NCBI GenBank assembly: GCA_937895775.1
Contig: CALBLD010000050.1
Location: 1-11,635 of the forward strand
Direction: 5' to 3'
DNA from: an uncultured Clostridia bacterium
GTDB lineage: Bacteria > Bacillota > Clostridia > Oscillospirales > CAG-272
Length of the DNA: 11,635 nucleotides
Shown here one piece after another: positions 1 to 6,740 of this stretch. The notes beneath the pieces were generated by a model. The model searched no databases, was not told where the DNA came from, and saw only the letters and a program-made list of their open reading frames with translations. Numbering within the stretch: the stretch's first letter is position 1; each line of letters starts with the position of its first letter. Both the position numbers and the translations under genes were made by a program.

Positions 1-1
1 G

Positions 2-922
2 GAGGCGAAAATCGACGATACCGTCTACCGCAAGGAAGATATTCTTGCCGGAAAAGGCAATTTCGACGATGTCGATTTCATCTTTTCGACATGGGGGATG
101 CCGGTATTCACATCCGATGAAATATCCGAATATTTCCCGTCACTGAGATGCGTTTTCTATTCGGCGGGAAGCGTTCAGTTTTTTGCACGCCCGTTCCTTG
201 AAAAAGGGATAAAGGTTTTCAGCGCATGGACGGCGAACGCCGTCCCGGTCGCCGAATTTACGGTATCGCTGATCCTGCTTGCGTCAAAAGGCTTCCTGCC
301 CTTGTGCAGTCGGATGAGCCGGGGAGACGTATCGGGTGCGAGGAAGCTTTGTGTCGGATTTCCGGGCAACTACGGTGAAACGATCGGAATAATCGGTGCG
401 GGAAAGATCGGCAGACTTGTGATCGAATCTCTTCGTCGGCACGAACTTGAAATTGCGGTATTCGATCCTTTTCTGCCCGATTTTGCCGCAAAAGAGCTGG
501 GAGTCGTCAAATGCAGTCTTCCCGAGCTTTTCGAAAAATCGTTTATCATATCAAACCATCTTGCCAACAATGCGCAGACAAAGGGGATGCTTGACTACGG
601 TCTGTTTTCGGAAATGCGCAAAAACGCGACCTTCATAAACACCGGAAGAGGCGCGCAGGTCGTGGAGGACGATCTCGTCCGCATACTCACCGAGCGTCCC
701 GACATAACGGCGATCCTCGACGTAACCGATCCCGAGCCGCCGATTGACGGACACCCGTTCTTCGGGCTTGACAACTGCTACCTTACCCCGCACATTGCGG
801 GCAGCGGCGGCGACGAGGTTCATCGCATGCCATACTACATGATCGACCAGTTCAGAAAATACATATCCGGGCAGAAATGCGAATTTGAAGTAAGCGCAGA
901 AATGCTCGCCACCATGGCATAA
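2..922 (+). CDS. D-2-hydroxyacid dehydrogenase, NAD-binding (5' end outside window)
   Basis: This enzyme should interconvert a 2-keto acid and a D-2-hydroxy acid using NAD(P)H in the cytoplasm. The frame is open from base 2 with no stop, and residues before the ATG at 98 look like normal family sequence (FDDVDFIFSTWG), so the gene begins upstream of the window; 306 residues are visible. The Rossmann motif is IGIIGAGKIG (about 384-413). The catalytic triad of the family is intact: Arg in INTGRGAQV (about 636-662), Glu in DVTDPEPP (about 719-742) and His in LTPHIAGS (about 782-805). The substrate cannot be read from the sequence. Linkage to the heparinase-family gene 13 bases downstream suggests a role in sugar-acid catabolism, but phosphoglycerate-dehydrogenase-like activity is not excluded. 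Family certain, specificity unknown. Confidence 0.93.
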   Translation, partial: EAKIDDTVYRKEDILAGKGNFDDVDFIFSTWGMPVFTSDEISEYFPSLRCVFYSAGSVQFFARPFLEKGIKVFSAWTANAVPVAEFTVSLILLASKGFLPLCSRMSRGDVSGARKLCVGFPGNYGETIGIIGAGKIGRLVIESLRRHELEIAVFDPFLPDFAAKELGVVKCSLPELFEKSFIISNHLANNAQTKGMLDYGLFSEMRKNATFINTGRGAQVVEDDLVRILTERPDITAILDVTDPEPPIDGHPFFGLDNCYLTPHIAGSGGDEVHRMPYYMIDQFRKYISGQKCEFEVSAEMLATMA

Positions 923-935
923 GGAGGAAACCACC

Positions 936-2636
936 ATGCTTAACGAAAAGGCAAAAGACAAAAAATTCTGGGAATCGGTTGCAGCCGACCCGCGCTATGC
1001 AAGATTTATCCGCATGGTAAAAAAATGTTATGAAAACACATACGTGGAAGCACCCCCGATGCTCCTTTTCAGCGACAGATTCAGATACTACAGGGACGGC
1101 GACCGTTCGTCATTTGAAAAGCCTTATTTCATACGCAGAACGTTGTTGTCGGCAGCGGCGATGCTTGCCCTGCTCTACCCCGAAGAAGAAAAATACATTA
1201 AGACTGTCAACGATCTTATATGGGGAATATGCAGTGAATACAGCTGGGCGGTTCCGGCGCACACATCCGGGAAATACGAGGACGACATGACCATGGTAGA
1301 TCTGTTCGCCGCAGAAACCGGCTTTGCGCTCAGCGAGATCTGCTATCTGCTTGAGGACAGACTTGACGAACATGTTTTATACAGGGCGCGTATAAACGTC
1401 ACAAAGCGCATATTCGATTCATACGAAAGCCGCAATTATTGGTGGGAAAAATGCAACAACAACTGGGCGGCGGTCTGCTCCGGCTCTGTCGGTATCTCAT
1501 ACATGTACCTTGATCCCGAACGTTTCAAAAAAGTCCTCCCGCGTATTCTTGACACGATGGGTCATTTTATCGACGGCTATTCGGACGACGGCAGATGTCT
1601 CGAAGGTTTCTCATACTTTCAGTACGGTCTTTGCTTCTATGTTTACTTTGCCGATATGCTTTCCCAATTCGAAGGAAAGAAATCCGAACTGCTCACGAAC
1701 AGCAAGATCGAAAAGATTGCGGGTTACCCCGAAAGCTGTTTCATGAAGGGCAATACTGCGGTCAGCTTCTCGGACGCGGGACTTTCGGCAAGTATTACCG
1801 TTCACCTCATGCATTATCTGCACAGGCTCTTCCCCGACAAAATGCACATTCTGCTCGATAAATACACCTATTTATGGGGTGCCAATATTCCGTTCTGCGG
1901 TTACCTGCGTGCATTTACGTATTTCGATCCGGATGCGGTTCCGGTTGACATTCAGATCGGGGATCACTATTCAAAGGAATCGGGACAGCTTATCATCAAT
2001 CGCCCGACATACTCGTTTGCCTGCAAGGCGGGCAACAACGACGAACCGCACAATCACAACGATGTCGGAACATTCATCATTTCGACCGATGCGGGACAGC
2101 AGATATGCGACATGGGACGTGGACGTTACACAAAGCAGTATTTTCAGCCCGAACACAGGTACAGCTTTATATGCAACAACTCGTTCGGTCATTCGGTCCC
2201 GATAATCAACGGCAAAGGTGAACAGGCGGGCAAGGAATTCTGCGGAGAGCTTTCGTATACCGACGGCATTGCAAAAATCGAATTTGCAAAGGCATACGGT
2301 ATACCCGAACTCCATCGTCTGACCCGTGTTTTTGTTTTTGACGATAACAATATCAGGATGACCGACAGCTTAGATACCGACAACGGCACGGAGATAACCG
2401 AGCGGTTTGTCAGCTTTGTTATACCGAAGATATGCGACGATACGGTCACAATCGGCGACATTGCACTGCATTTTGACAGATCGGTATGCGATATCTCGGT
2501 CAAAAAAGAAAAAAACACCGTCCACAGCTTTTCAAACGACAAGGACGGCAATCCCGAAACAATTGACATTTACTGCACCGATCTCACACTCAAACCCGGA
2601 ATTTCATCGATAGACATCACTTTTTCAAAGGTATAA
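936..2636 (+). CDS. Heparinase II/III family protein, probably cytoplasmic oligosaccharide lyase
   Basis: The 566-residue product matches heparinase II/III-type polysaccharide lyases, which cleave uronic-acid-containing glycans by beta-elimination. The N-terminal half (about 1-330) is the helical toroid, with a CNNNW motif (173-177) and an EGFSYFQYG segment ending near residue 231 that carries the likely catalytic Tyr (Y227 or Y230). The C-terminal half is the beta-sandwich, with the diagnostic PHNHNDVGTF motif (371-380), D392 in ICDMG and H419 in FGHSVPIING. By analogy with Pedobacter heparinase II, H374, D392 and H419 would form the structural metal site. No signal peptide is visible, unlike secreted lyases, so it probably acts on imported oligosaccharides. 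The start is fixed by AAGGAGG at 921-927, just after the upstream stop codon. Family confident; glycan substrate unknown, and not all members are proven lyases. Confidence 0.9.
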   Translation: MLNEKAKDKKFWESVAADPRYARFIRMVKKCYENTYVEAPPMLLFSDRFRYYRDGDRSSFEKPYFIRRTLLSAAAMLALLYPEEEKYIKTVNDLIWGICSEYSWAVPAHTSGKYEDDMTMVDLFAAETGFALSEICYLLEDRLDEHVLYRARINVTKRIFDSYESRNYWWEKCNNNWAAVCSGSVGISYMYLDPERFKKVLPRILDTMGHFIDGYSDDGRCLEGFSYFQYGLCFYVYFADMLSQFEGKKSELLTNSKIEKIAGYPESCFMKGNTAVSFSDAGLSASITVHLMHYLHRLFPDKMHILLDKYTYLWGANIPFCGYLRAFTYFDPDAVPVDIQIGDHYSKESGQLIINRPTYSFACKAGNNDEPHNHNDVGTFIISTDAGQQICDMGRGRYTKQYFQPEHRYSFICNNSFGHSVPIINGKGEQAGKEFCGELSYTDGIAKIEFAKAYGIPELHRLTRVFVFDDNNIRMTDSLDTDNGTEITERFVSFVIPKICDDTVTIGDIALHFDRSVCDISVKKEKNTVHSFSNDKDGNPETIDIYCTDLTLKPGISSIDITFSKV

Positions 2637-2675
2637 AAAACATACGCCCCGATAGCATCTGCTTTCGGGGCGTAT
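2635..2675 (-). terminator. Intrinsic terminator between convergent genes
   Basis: An 11-base perfect stem (ATACGCCCCGA at 2642-2652 with TCGGGGCGTAT at 2665-2675) encloses a 12-base loop that can itself pair AGC/GCT. Read on the minus strand it is followed by six U (2635-2640), the ideal form, and it lies 7 bases after the TIM-barrel gene's stop. On the plus strand the tail is poor in U, so it may stop plus-strand transcription less well. Confidence 0.88.
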
Positions 2676-2682
2676 ATCCGTT

Positions 2683-3546
2683 TCAGCATTTTTCAAACAT
2701 ATCCGCAAGCTTATGCGCCGCGTCAGCCATATCCTTCAGACGCTGCGGAACCTCTTCGGATTTGCATCCGCTGAGATACGTACCGCACTCAAGCGTAAAA
2801 TATCCGTTATATCCGATATCCTTCAGTGCCTTTACAATCGGCACAAAATTCACTTTCATCGAAAACGGTATCTGATGCGAATCATGCAGCTTATCGTTAT
2901 CGTGGATATGCAGTGCGGCGAGTCTGCTGCCGAGCGCATAGGTCATTTCTGCCGCCGACGTATTCATTCCTTCCATTTCCGCATGTCCTATATCAAGGCA
3001 TGCGACGAAGAAATCGTCATTTACCGCATCAAGATGTGCATTGAAGCTCTCGGGCGTCGCACATGCAGCGAACGATGCATGACTGTCGCCGTGATACCAG
3101 TTCCACATATTTTCGGTGGCGATCTTTACACCGTGTTCTTTTGCAAACGGGAGAAGTTCAAAATACATCTCCGCATTTTCCTCCGGTCCTTTGTTATTGT
3201 CCGGGTGAATAACGCAGATTTTTCCGCCTGCCTCGGCAGTACACTCTATTGAGCGTTTGAGCATATCGCGTATTTCCTTTACATTGACCGGAAAAGGTGC
3301 GTGCGACTGATTACAGACAATTCCGTTATCAAGTCCGATCTGTTTCAGCTCTCTCGCAAAAGCAAGATATTCGGATGAGCGAAGCGGGTGACCGTTATCG
3401 ACAATTCTTCCGTTTGCCCAATCGTACCGTGCCATCTCAAACATGGAAAAATCCCATGCGTCAAAGCCTGCCTTCGCAACGTATTCGACTGCTTTTCTTT
3501 CCCCGACAATGCCTGCCGACGATCCGATTTCGGTTGATATTTTCAT
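2683..3546 (-). CDS. Sugar phosphate isomerase/epimerase-like TIM-barrel protein
   Basis: The 287-residue product belongs to the xylose isomerase-like TIM-barrel (AP endonuclease 2) superfamily, whose members isomerise or epimerise sugars, inositols or sugar acids with a divalent metal. Likely metal and catalytic residues are E145 (ATEN), D185 and H188 (CLDIGH), H213 or H215 (ALHIHDND) and E253 (TLECG). H114 in CVIHPD is also typical. The start MKIST is chosen because AAAGGA lies 9 bases upstream and because a perfect promoter sits just upstream; a longer reading from a TTG at 3615 would put the start codon inside the -35 box. It has no signal peptide. It is convergent with the dehydrogenase-heparinase operon and probably works on related sugars, though it is transcribed separately. 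The exact reaction cannot be assigned. Confidence 0.88.
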   Translation of the reverse strand: MKISTEIGSSAGIVGERKAVEYVAKAGFDAWDFSMFEMARYDWANGRIVDNGHPLRSSEYLAFARELKQIGLDNGIVCNQSHAPFPVNVKEIRDMLKRSIECTAEAGGKICVIHPDNNKGPEENAEMYFELLPFAKEHGVKIATENMWNWYHGDSHASFAACATPESFNAHLDAVNDDFFVACLDIGHAEMEGMNTSAAEMTYALGSRLAALHIHDNDKLHDSHQIPFSMKVNFVPIVKALKDIGYNGYFTLECGTYLSGCKSEEVPQRLKDMADAAHKLADMFEKC

Positions 3547-3555
3547 AACAAAGCG

Positions 3556-3561
3556 TCCTTT
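3556..3561 (-). promoter_or_regulatory. Ribosome binding site fixing the TIM-barrel gene start
   Basis: AAAGGA on the minus strand lies 9 bases before the ATG at 3544-3546. It supports MKIST as the N-terminus rather than any longer version. Confidence 0.75.
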
Positions 3562-3586
3562 CGTATCAACGATTCTTTTTTCTGTG

Positions 3587-3615
3587 ATTATAGCACCGAA
3601 CGACATTTTTGTCAA
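3587..3615 (-). promoter_or_regulatory. Perfect-consensus sigma-A promoter for the TIM-barrel gene
   Basis: On the minus strand TTGACA (3610-3615) is separated by exactly 17 bases from TATAAT (3587-3592). Both boxes match consensus at every position. Transcription should start near 3580, giving a leader of about 34 bases. The short inverted repeat GACATTTTTGTC (3602-3613) overlaps the -35 box and could be an operator half, but this is weak. Confidence 0.9.
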
Positions 3616-3703
3616 TCGTTTTCGGCAAAAACCCGTGCGGAACGAAATGTATCGTATCGCCCCGAAAAAGCCAAAAAAATACCGATTTTTTTTTGAAAAT
3701 CTA

Positions 3704-3732
3704 TTGCATTTTCCGACTGTTTTTGCTATAAT
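3704..3732 (+). promoter_or_regulatory. Sigma-A promoter for the potABCD operon
   Basis: TTGCAT (3704-3709), a 17-base spacer and a perfect TATAAT (3727-3732) precede potA. Transcription should begin near 3739-3740, leaving a leader of about 140 bases before the ATG chosen for potA. It is divergent from the promoter at 3587-3615. The 88 bases between the two -35 boxes (3616-3703) hold A and T tracts and a GTATCGTATC tandem, but no gene. Confidence 0.85.
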
Positions 3733-3739
3733 AAGTCGG

Positions 3740-3879
3740 TTTGTTATATATCATGCGGAAGGGCATCCACAGCAGCTGCTACTCAGAACGGGTAGCGGCA
3801 AATTTTGTATACAGATCAACCTTATTTTTCGAAAGAAAGGACGCTTTTGTCGGGTGGGACAAAAGCATTGGTCAGGCAA
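3740..3879 (+). promoter_or_regulatory. Structured 5' leader of potABCD with two hairpins
   Basis: Hairpin 1 is a 10-base stem, 3775-3784 pairing with 3790-3799 (two G-U pairs), with loop AGAAC. Hairpin 2 is a perfect 9-base stem, GCTTTTGTC (3843-3851) with GACAAAAGC (3858-3866), and loop GGGTGG. The purine-rich AAAGGA at 3836-3841 abuts hairpin 2. Neither hairpin is followed by a U tract, so neither is a terminator. Translational control or mRNA stability are possible roles. I recognise no known riboswitch class here. The structure is read from the sequence; the function is inferred. Confidence 0.5.
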
Positions 3880-5034
3880 ATGTATGATAAGTCAGGAGAA
3901 AATGTAATCATCAGTTTAAGACAGGTATCGAAAGCCTTTGACGGCGAAACGGTACTCGATCACATCGATCTCGACATTCACGGAAACGAATTCGTTACGA
4001 TTCTCGGTCCGTCGGGATGCGGAAAAACTACCACACTGCGGATAATCGGAGGATTTGAAACACCGGACGAGGGTGTTGTCATGTTTGAGAACCGCAACAT
4101 TGCGGAAGTTCCCCCGTACAAGCGGAACATAAACACCGTTTTTCAGCGATATGCTCTCTTCCCCCACCTCAACGTCTATGAAAACGTTGCTTTCGGTCTG
4201 AGGCTGAAAAAGCTTCCCGAGGATGAAATCAGAAAGTCGGTCAAAGAGATGCTCCGGATGGTCAACCTCACCGGATTTGAACGACGTTCGCCGGCAACAC
4301 TGTCCGGCGGTCAGCAGCAGCGCGTCGCGATAGCGCGTGCGCTCGTTAACAAACCCAAAGTTCTGCGTCTTGACGAACCGCTCGGTGCGCTTGATCTCAA
4401 GCTGCGCAAGGACATGCAGCGCGAGCTTAAAAGCATGCAGCGTCTCACCGGGATAACCTTTATTTATGTTACCCACGATCAGGAAGAGGCACTTTCGATG
4501 TCCGACAAGGTCATTGTCATGGCAAACGGTAAAATACAGCAGATCGGTACGCCGGTTGAAATATACAACGAACCGAAAAACTCATTTGTCGCCGATTTTA
4601 TCGGAGAATCGAACATCGTGGACGGCATCATGCAGAAGGATTTTCTCGTATCGTTTGCCGGTCAGACCTTCGAATGTACCGACAAAGGCTTTGCAAAAGG
4701 CGAGCCTGTTGATGTTGTCATACGTCCCGAGGACATCGATCTTGTTCCGGTATCCGAAAGCATGCTCACCGGAAAAGTGACACAGACGACCTTCAAGGGC
4801 GACTATTATGAAATCATCGCAGACGTCGATAATTTCAAATGGATGATCGAATCGACCGACTGTGTCGAAGTCGGAGCAACGATCGGTCTTTCGATAGACC
4901 CGTATGAAATACATGTCATGAAAAAATCCGAATATTCCGACATGTTCGGCGATTACTCGACCTTCAGTGACGAAATGGACACTCTGTCATCTCCCGACAT
5001 TCCGGTCGTTACGGAGGTGACCGAAGATGAATAA
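3880..5034 (+). CDS. potA: Polyamine-type ABC transporter, ATP-binding subunit PotA
   Basis: This is the ATPase that powers polyamine uptake through PotB/PotC. With the ATG at 3880 it has 384 residues. Visible motifs are Walker A GPSGCGKTT (43-51), Q-loop Q89, signature LSGGQ (141-145), Walker B LDEP (D165, E166), D-loop ALD (170-172) and H-loop H199. A TOBE-type regulatory domain follows (about residues 265-355), then an acidic tail. Oddly, Walker B reads VLRLDEP, with Arg163 where a hydrophobic residue is usual. The start is uncertain: the ATG at 3880 has only a weak AGG 3 bases upstream, while a TTG at 3847 has AAAGGA at good spacing. A strong AGGAG at 3894-3898 lies inside the gene. The stop overlaps potB by 8 bases. 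It is first in the operon, behind its own promoter. Confidence 0.93.
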   Translation: MYDKSGENVIISLRQVSKAFDGETVLDHIDLDIHGNEFVTILGPSGCGKTTTLRIIGGFETPDEGVVMFENRNIAEVPPYKRNINTVFQRYALFPHLNVYENVAFGLRLKKLPEDEIRKSVKEMLRMVNLTGFERRSPATLSGGQQQRVAIARALVNKPKVLRLDEPLGALDLKLRKDMQRELKSMQRLTGITFIYVTHDQEEALSMSDKVIVMANGKIQQIGTPVEIYNEPKNSFVADFIGESNIVDGIMQKDFLVSFAGQTFECTDKGFAKGEPVDVVIRPEDIDLVPVSESMLTGKVTQTTFKGDYYEIIADVDNFKWMIESTDCVEVGATIGLSIDPYEIHVMKKSEYSDMFGDYSTFSDEMDTLSSPDIPVVTEVTEDE

Positions 5035-5860
5035 AAAAGGTCTGTTCGGCAAGCTTGCCGCCGCTCCGCACATTTTATGGGCGGTCTTATTCATCGTCGG
5101 TCCGCTCATTTTCGTTCTCTACTATGCGTTCACCGACAGGAGCGGAGCTTTCACTCTGAAAAATCTGACAAGTGCCTTTTCGGCGCAATATCTGTCGGTA
5201 TTCATACGTTCGGTGGTCTATTCGCTTATTGCCACCCTTCTCTGTCTCGTGATCGCATATCCGGTTGCTTATTCGATCGCGCAGGCAAGTCCCAAAACCC
5301 AGAAAATTCTCATAATGCTTATCATGTTGCCCATGTGGATGAACTTTCTCATCAGAGTTTACTCTCTCATGTCAATAATCGGCAATGCGGGCATAATCAA
5401 CAGCATGCTGAAATCGATGGGACTTCCCGAACTTTCGATGATAAACACCCCGGGTGCGGTCATTTTCGGCATGGTATACAGCTATCTGCCCTACATGGTG
5501 CTTCCGATATACACTGTTATGAGCAAGATGGACACAAGGCTGATCGAAGCGGCAAGAGACCTCGGGTGCAACAGCGGGCAGGTGCTGTCAAAGGTAATAC
5601 TTCCACTGTCGGTATCCGGCATCGTATCCGGAGTCACGATGGTATTCGTACCGTCGATATCGACATTTTACATTTCGCAAAAGCTCGGCGGAGGAAATTT
5701 CGATCTGATAGGCGACACTATCGAACGTCAGTTCCTTCTGTCGAACAATTACAACTTCGGAGCTGCCATATCGCTTGAGCTTATGATACTCATTCTGTTC
5801 TGCATGACATTCATGAACCGTTTCTCCGACGGCAACGAATCGGGAGGTATGATCGTATGA
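5027..5860 (+). CDS. potB: Polyamine-type ABC transporter permease PotB
   Basis: One of the two membrane subunits that form the import channel. The 277-residue protein has about six hydrophobic segments; the first is near residues 14-35 and the last near 247-262. The cytoplasmic EAA loop that docks on PotA is clear, with EAARDLG beginning at residue 174. Length and motif spacing are normal for PotB-like permeases. Its ATG lies inside the end of potA (ATGAATAA, 5027-5034) and its stop overlaps potC (ATGA, 5857-5860), so the three genes are probably translationally coupled. Being first of the two permeases supports PotB rather than PotC. The real substrate (spermidine, putrescine or another cation) cannot be decided from this subunit. 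Confidence 0.93.
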   Translation: MNKKGLFGKLAAAPHILWAVLFIVGPLIFVLYYAFTDRSGAFTLKNLTSAFSAQYLSVFIRSVVYSLIATLLCLVIAYPVAYSIAQASPKTQKILIMLIMLPMWMNFLIRVYSLMSIIGNAGIINSMLKSMGLPELSMINTPGAVIFGMVYSYLPYMVLPIYTVMSKMDTRLIEAARDLGCNSGQVLSKVILPLSVSGIVSGVTMVFVPSISTFYISQKLGGGNFDLIGDTIERQFLLSNNYNFGAAISLELMILILFCMTFMNRFSDGNESGGMIV

Positions 5861-6711
5861 AACATTTATCGAGAATCTATACCCTCCTTATATTCATATT
5901 CCTTTATGCGCCGATCGCGGTCATGATACTCATTTCATTCAATTCATCGGCAAGCACATATGTCTTCTCCGGCTTTTCGCTTCAATGGTATAAAATGCTT
6001 TTCCATGATGCCGATTCAATGGCGGCACTCAGAAACACGCTGATACTTGCGGTGCTGTCATCGGTCATTGCAACGATAATCGGGACGCTCGCCGCCATCG
6101 GTCTGAACTCATACCGCAACAAATATCTGAAATCGGGGATAATGCTTATCACAAACATTCCCATGATGAATCCGGATATCGTTACCGGTGTATCGATGAT
6201 GCTTATGTTCGCATTTGTCGGCGGACTTGTCGGCAGCAGAAGTTCTCTCGGATTCGGCACGCTGCTTATCGCGCACATCACCTTCAACATTCCGTATGTC
6301 ATTCTGTCTGTTCAGCCGAAAATACGGCAGATGGACAAGCACTTATCGGAAGCCGCGATGGACCTCGGCTGTACACCCTTCCAGACATTTCTGAAGGTAG
6401 AGCTTCCGTCGATAATGCCGGGTGTACTCTCCGGTCTTATCACAGCCTTCACATTATCGCTTGACGATTTTGTAATCAGCTATTTTACCATCGGATCAAG
6501 CTTTGAGACGCTTCCGATCCACATTTACACCATGACGAAGAAAACGGTCCGTCCTGACATGTTTGCTCTGTCAACCATAATTTTCATCGCGGTCTTTGTA
6601 CTTCTCGTGCTTTCAAACATTCTGAAGGTCGATGACGACGAAAAAAAGCGTCGTGCAATAAAGAAACAACTGAAAAAAGCCGAAAAAACCGCAAAAAAGG
6701 CGGTACAATAA
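5857..6711 (+). CDS. potC: Polyamine-type ABC transporter permease PotC
   Basis: The second membrane subunit of the importer, 284 residues with about six membrane segments; the first spans about residues 9-28. The EAA docking loop is EAAMDLG beginning at residue 165. The N-terminal pattern (YAPIAVMILISFNSS) is typical of PotC. The last 28 residues form a very Lys-rich, A-rich-coded cytoplasmic tail (about 257-284) after the final membrane helix, longer and more basic than I would expect for the family. It starts within the potB stop and is followed after 29 bases by potD. It should pair with PotB to make the heterodimeric channel. Confidence 0.93.
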   Translation: MKHLSRIYTLLIFIFLYAPIAVMILISFNSSASTYVFSGFSLQWYKMLFHDADSMAALRNTLILAVLSSVIATIIGTLAAIGLNSYRNKYLKSGIMLITNIPMMNPDIVTGVSMMLMFAFVGGLVGSRSSLGFGTLLIAHITFNIPYVILSVQPKIRQMDKHLSEAAMDLGCTPFQTFLKVELPSIMPGVLSGLITAFTLSLDDFVISYFTIGSSFETLPIHIYTMTKKTVRPDMFALSTIIFIAVFVLLVLSNILKVDDDEKKRRAIKKQLKKAEKTAKKAVQ

Positions 6712-6740
6712 AACAACGAAAGGGGAAAATCCGAAACAAA

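Noticed and set aside
2642..2675. Attachment site or insertion remnant at the inverted repeat
   Set aside because: Stem length, A/U tract and position 7 bases after a stop codon fit an intrinsic terminator fully.
3547..3615. Longer N-terminus for the TIM-barrel protein starting at a TTG at 3615
   Set aside because: That TTG is the start of the perfect TTGACA -35 box, and the extra 23 residues do not resemble the family. The ATG at 3546 has its own ribosome site.
3775..3799. Guanidine-II (mini-ykkC) riboswitch, suggested by ACGG next to the first leader hairpin
   Set aside because: When the stem is fully paired the loop is AGAAC, not ACGR, and there is no second hairpin with an ACGR loop.
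3443..3907. 154-codon open frame on the plus strand across the intergenic region
   Set aside because: It overlaps the TIM-barrel gene, both promoters and the potA leader, has no ribosome site and no family resemblance.
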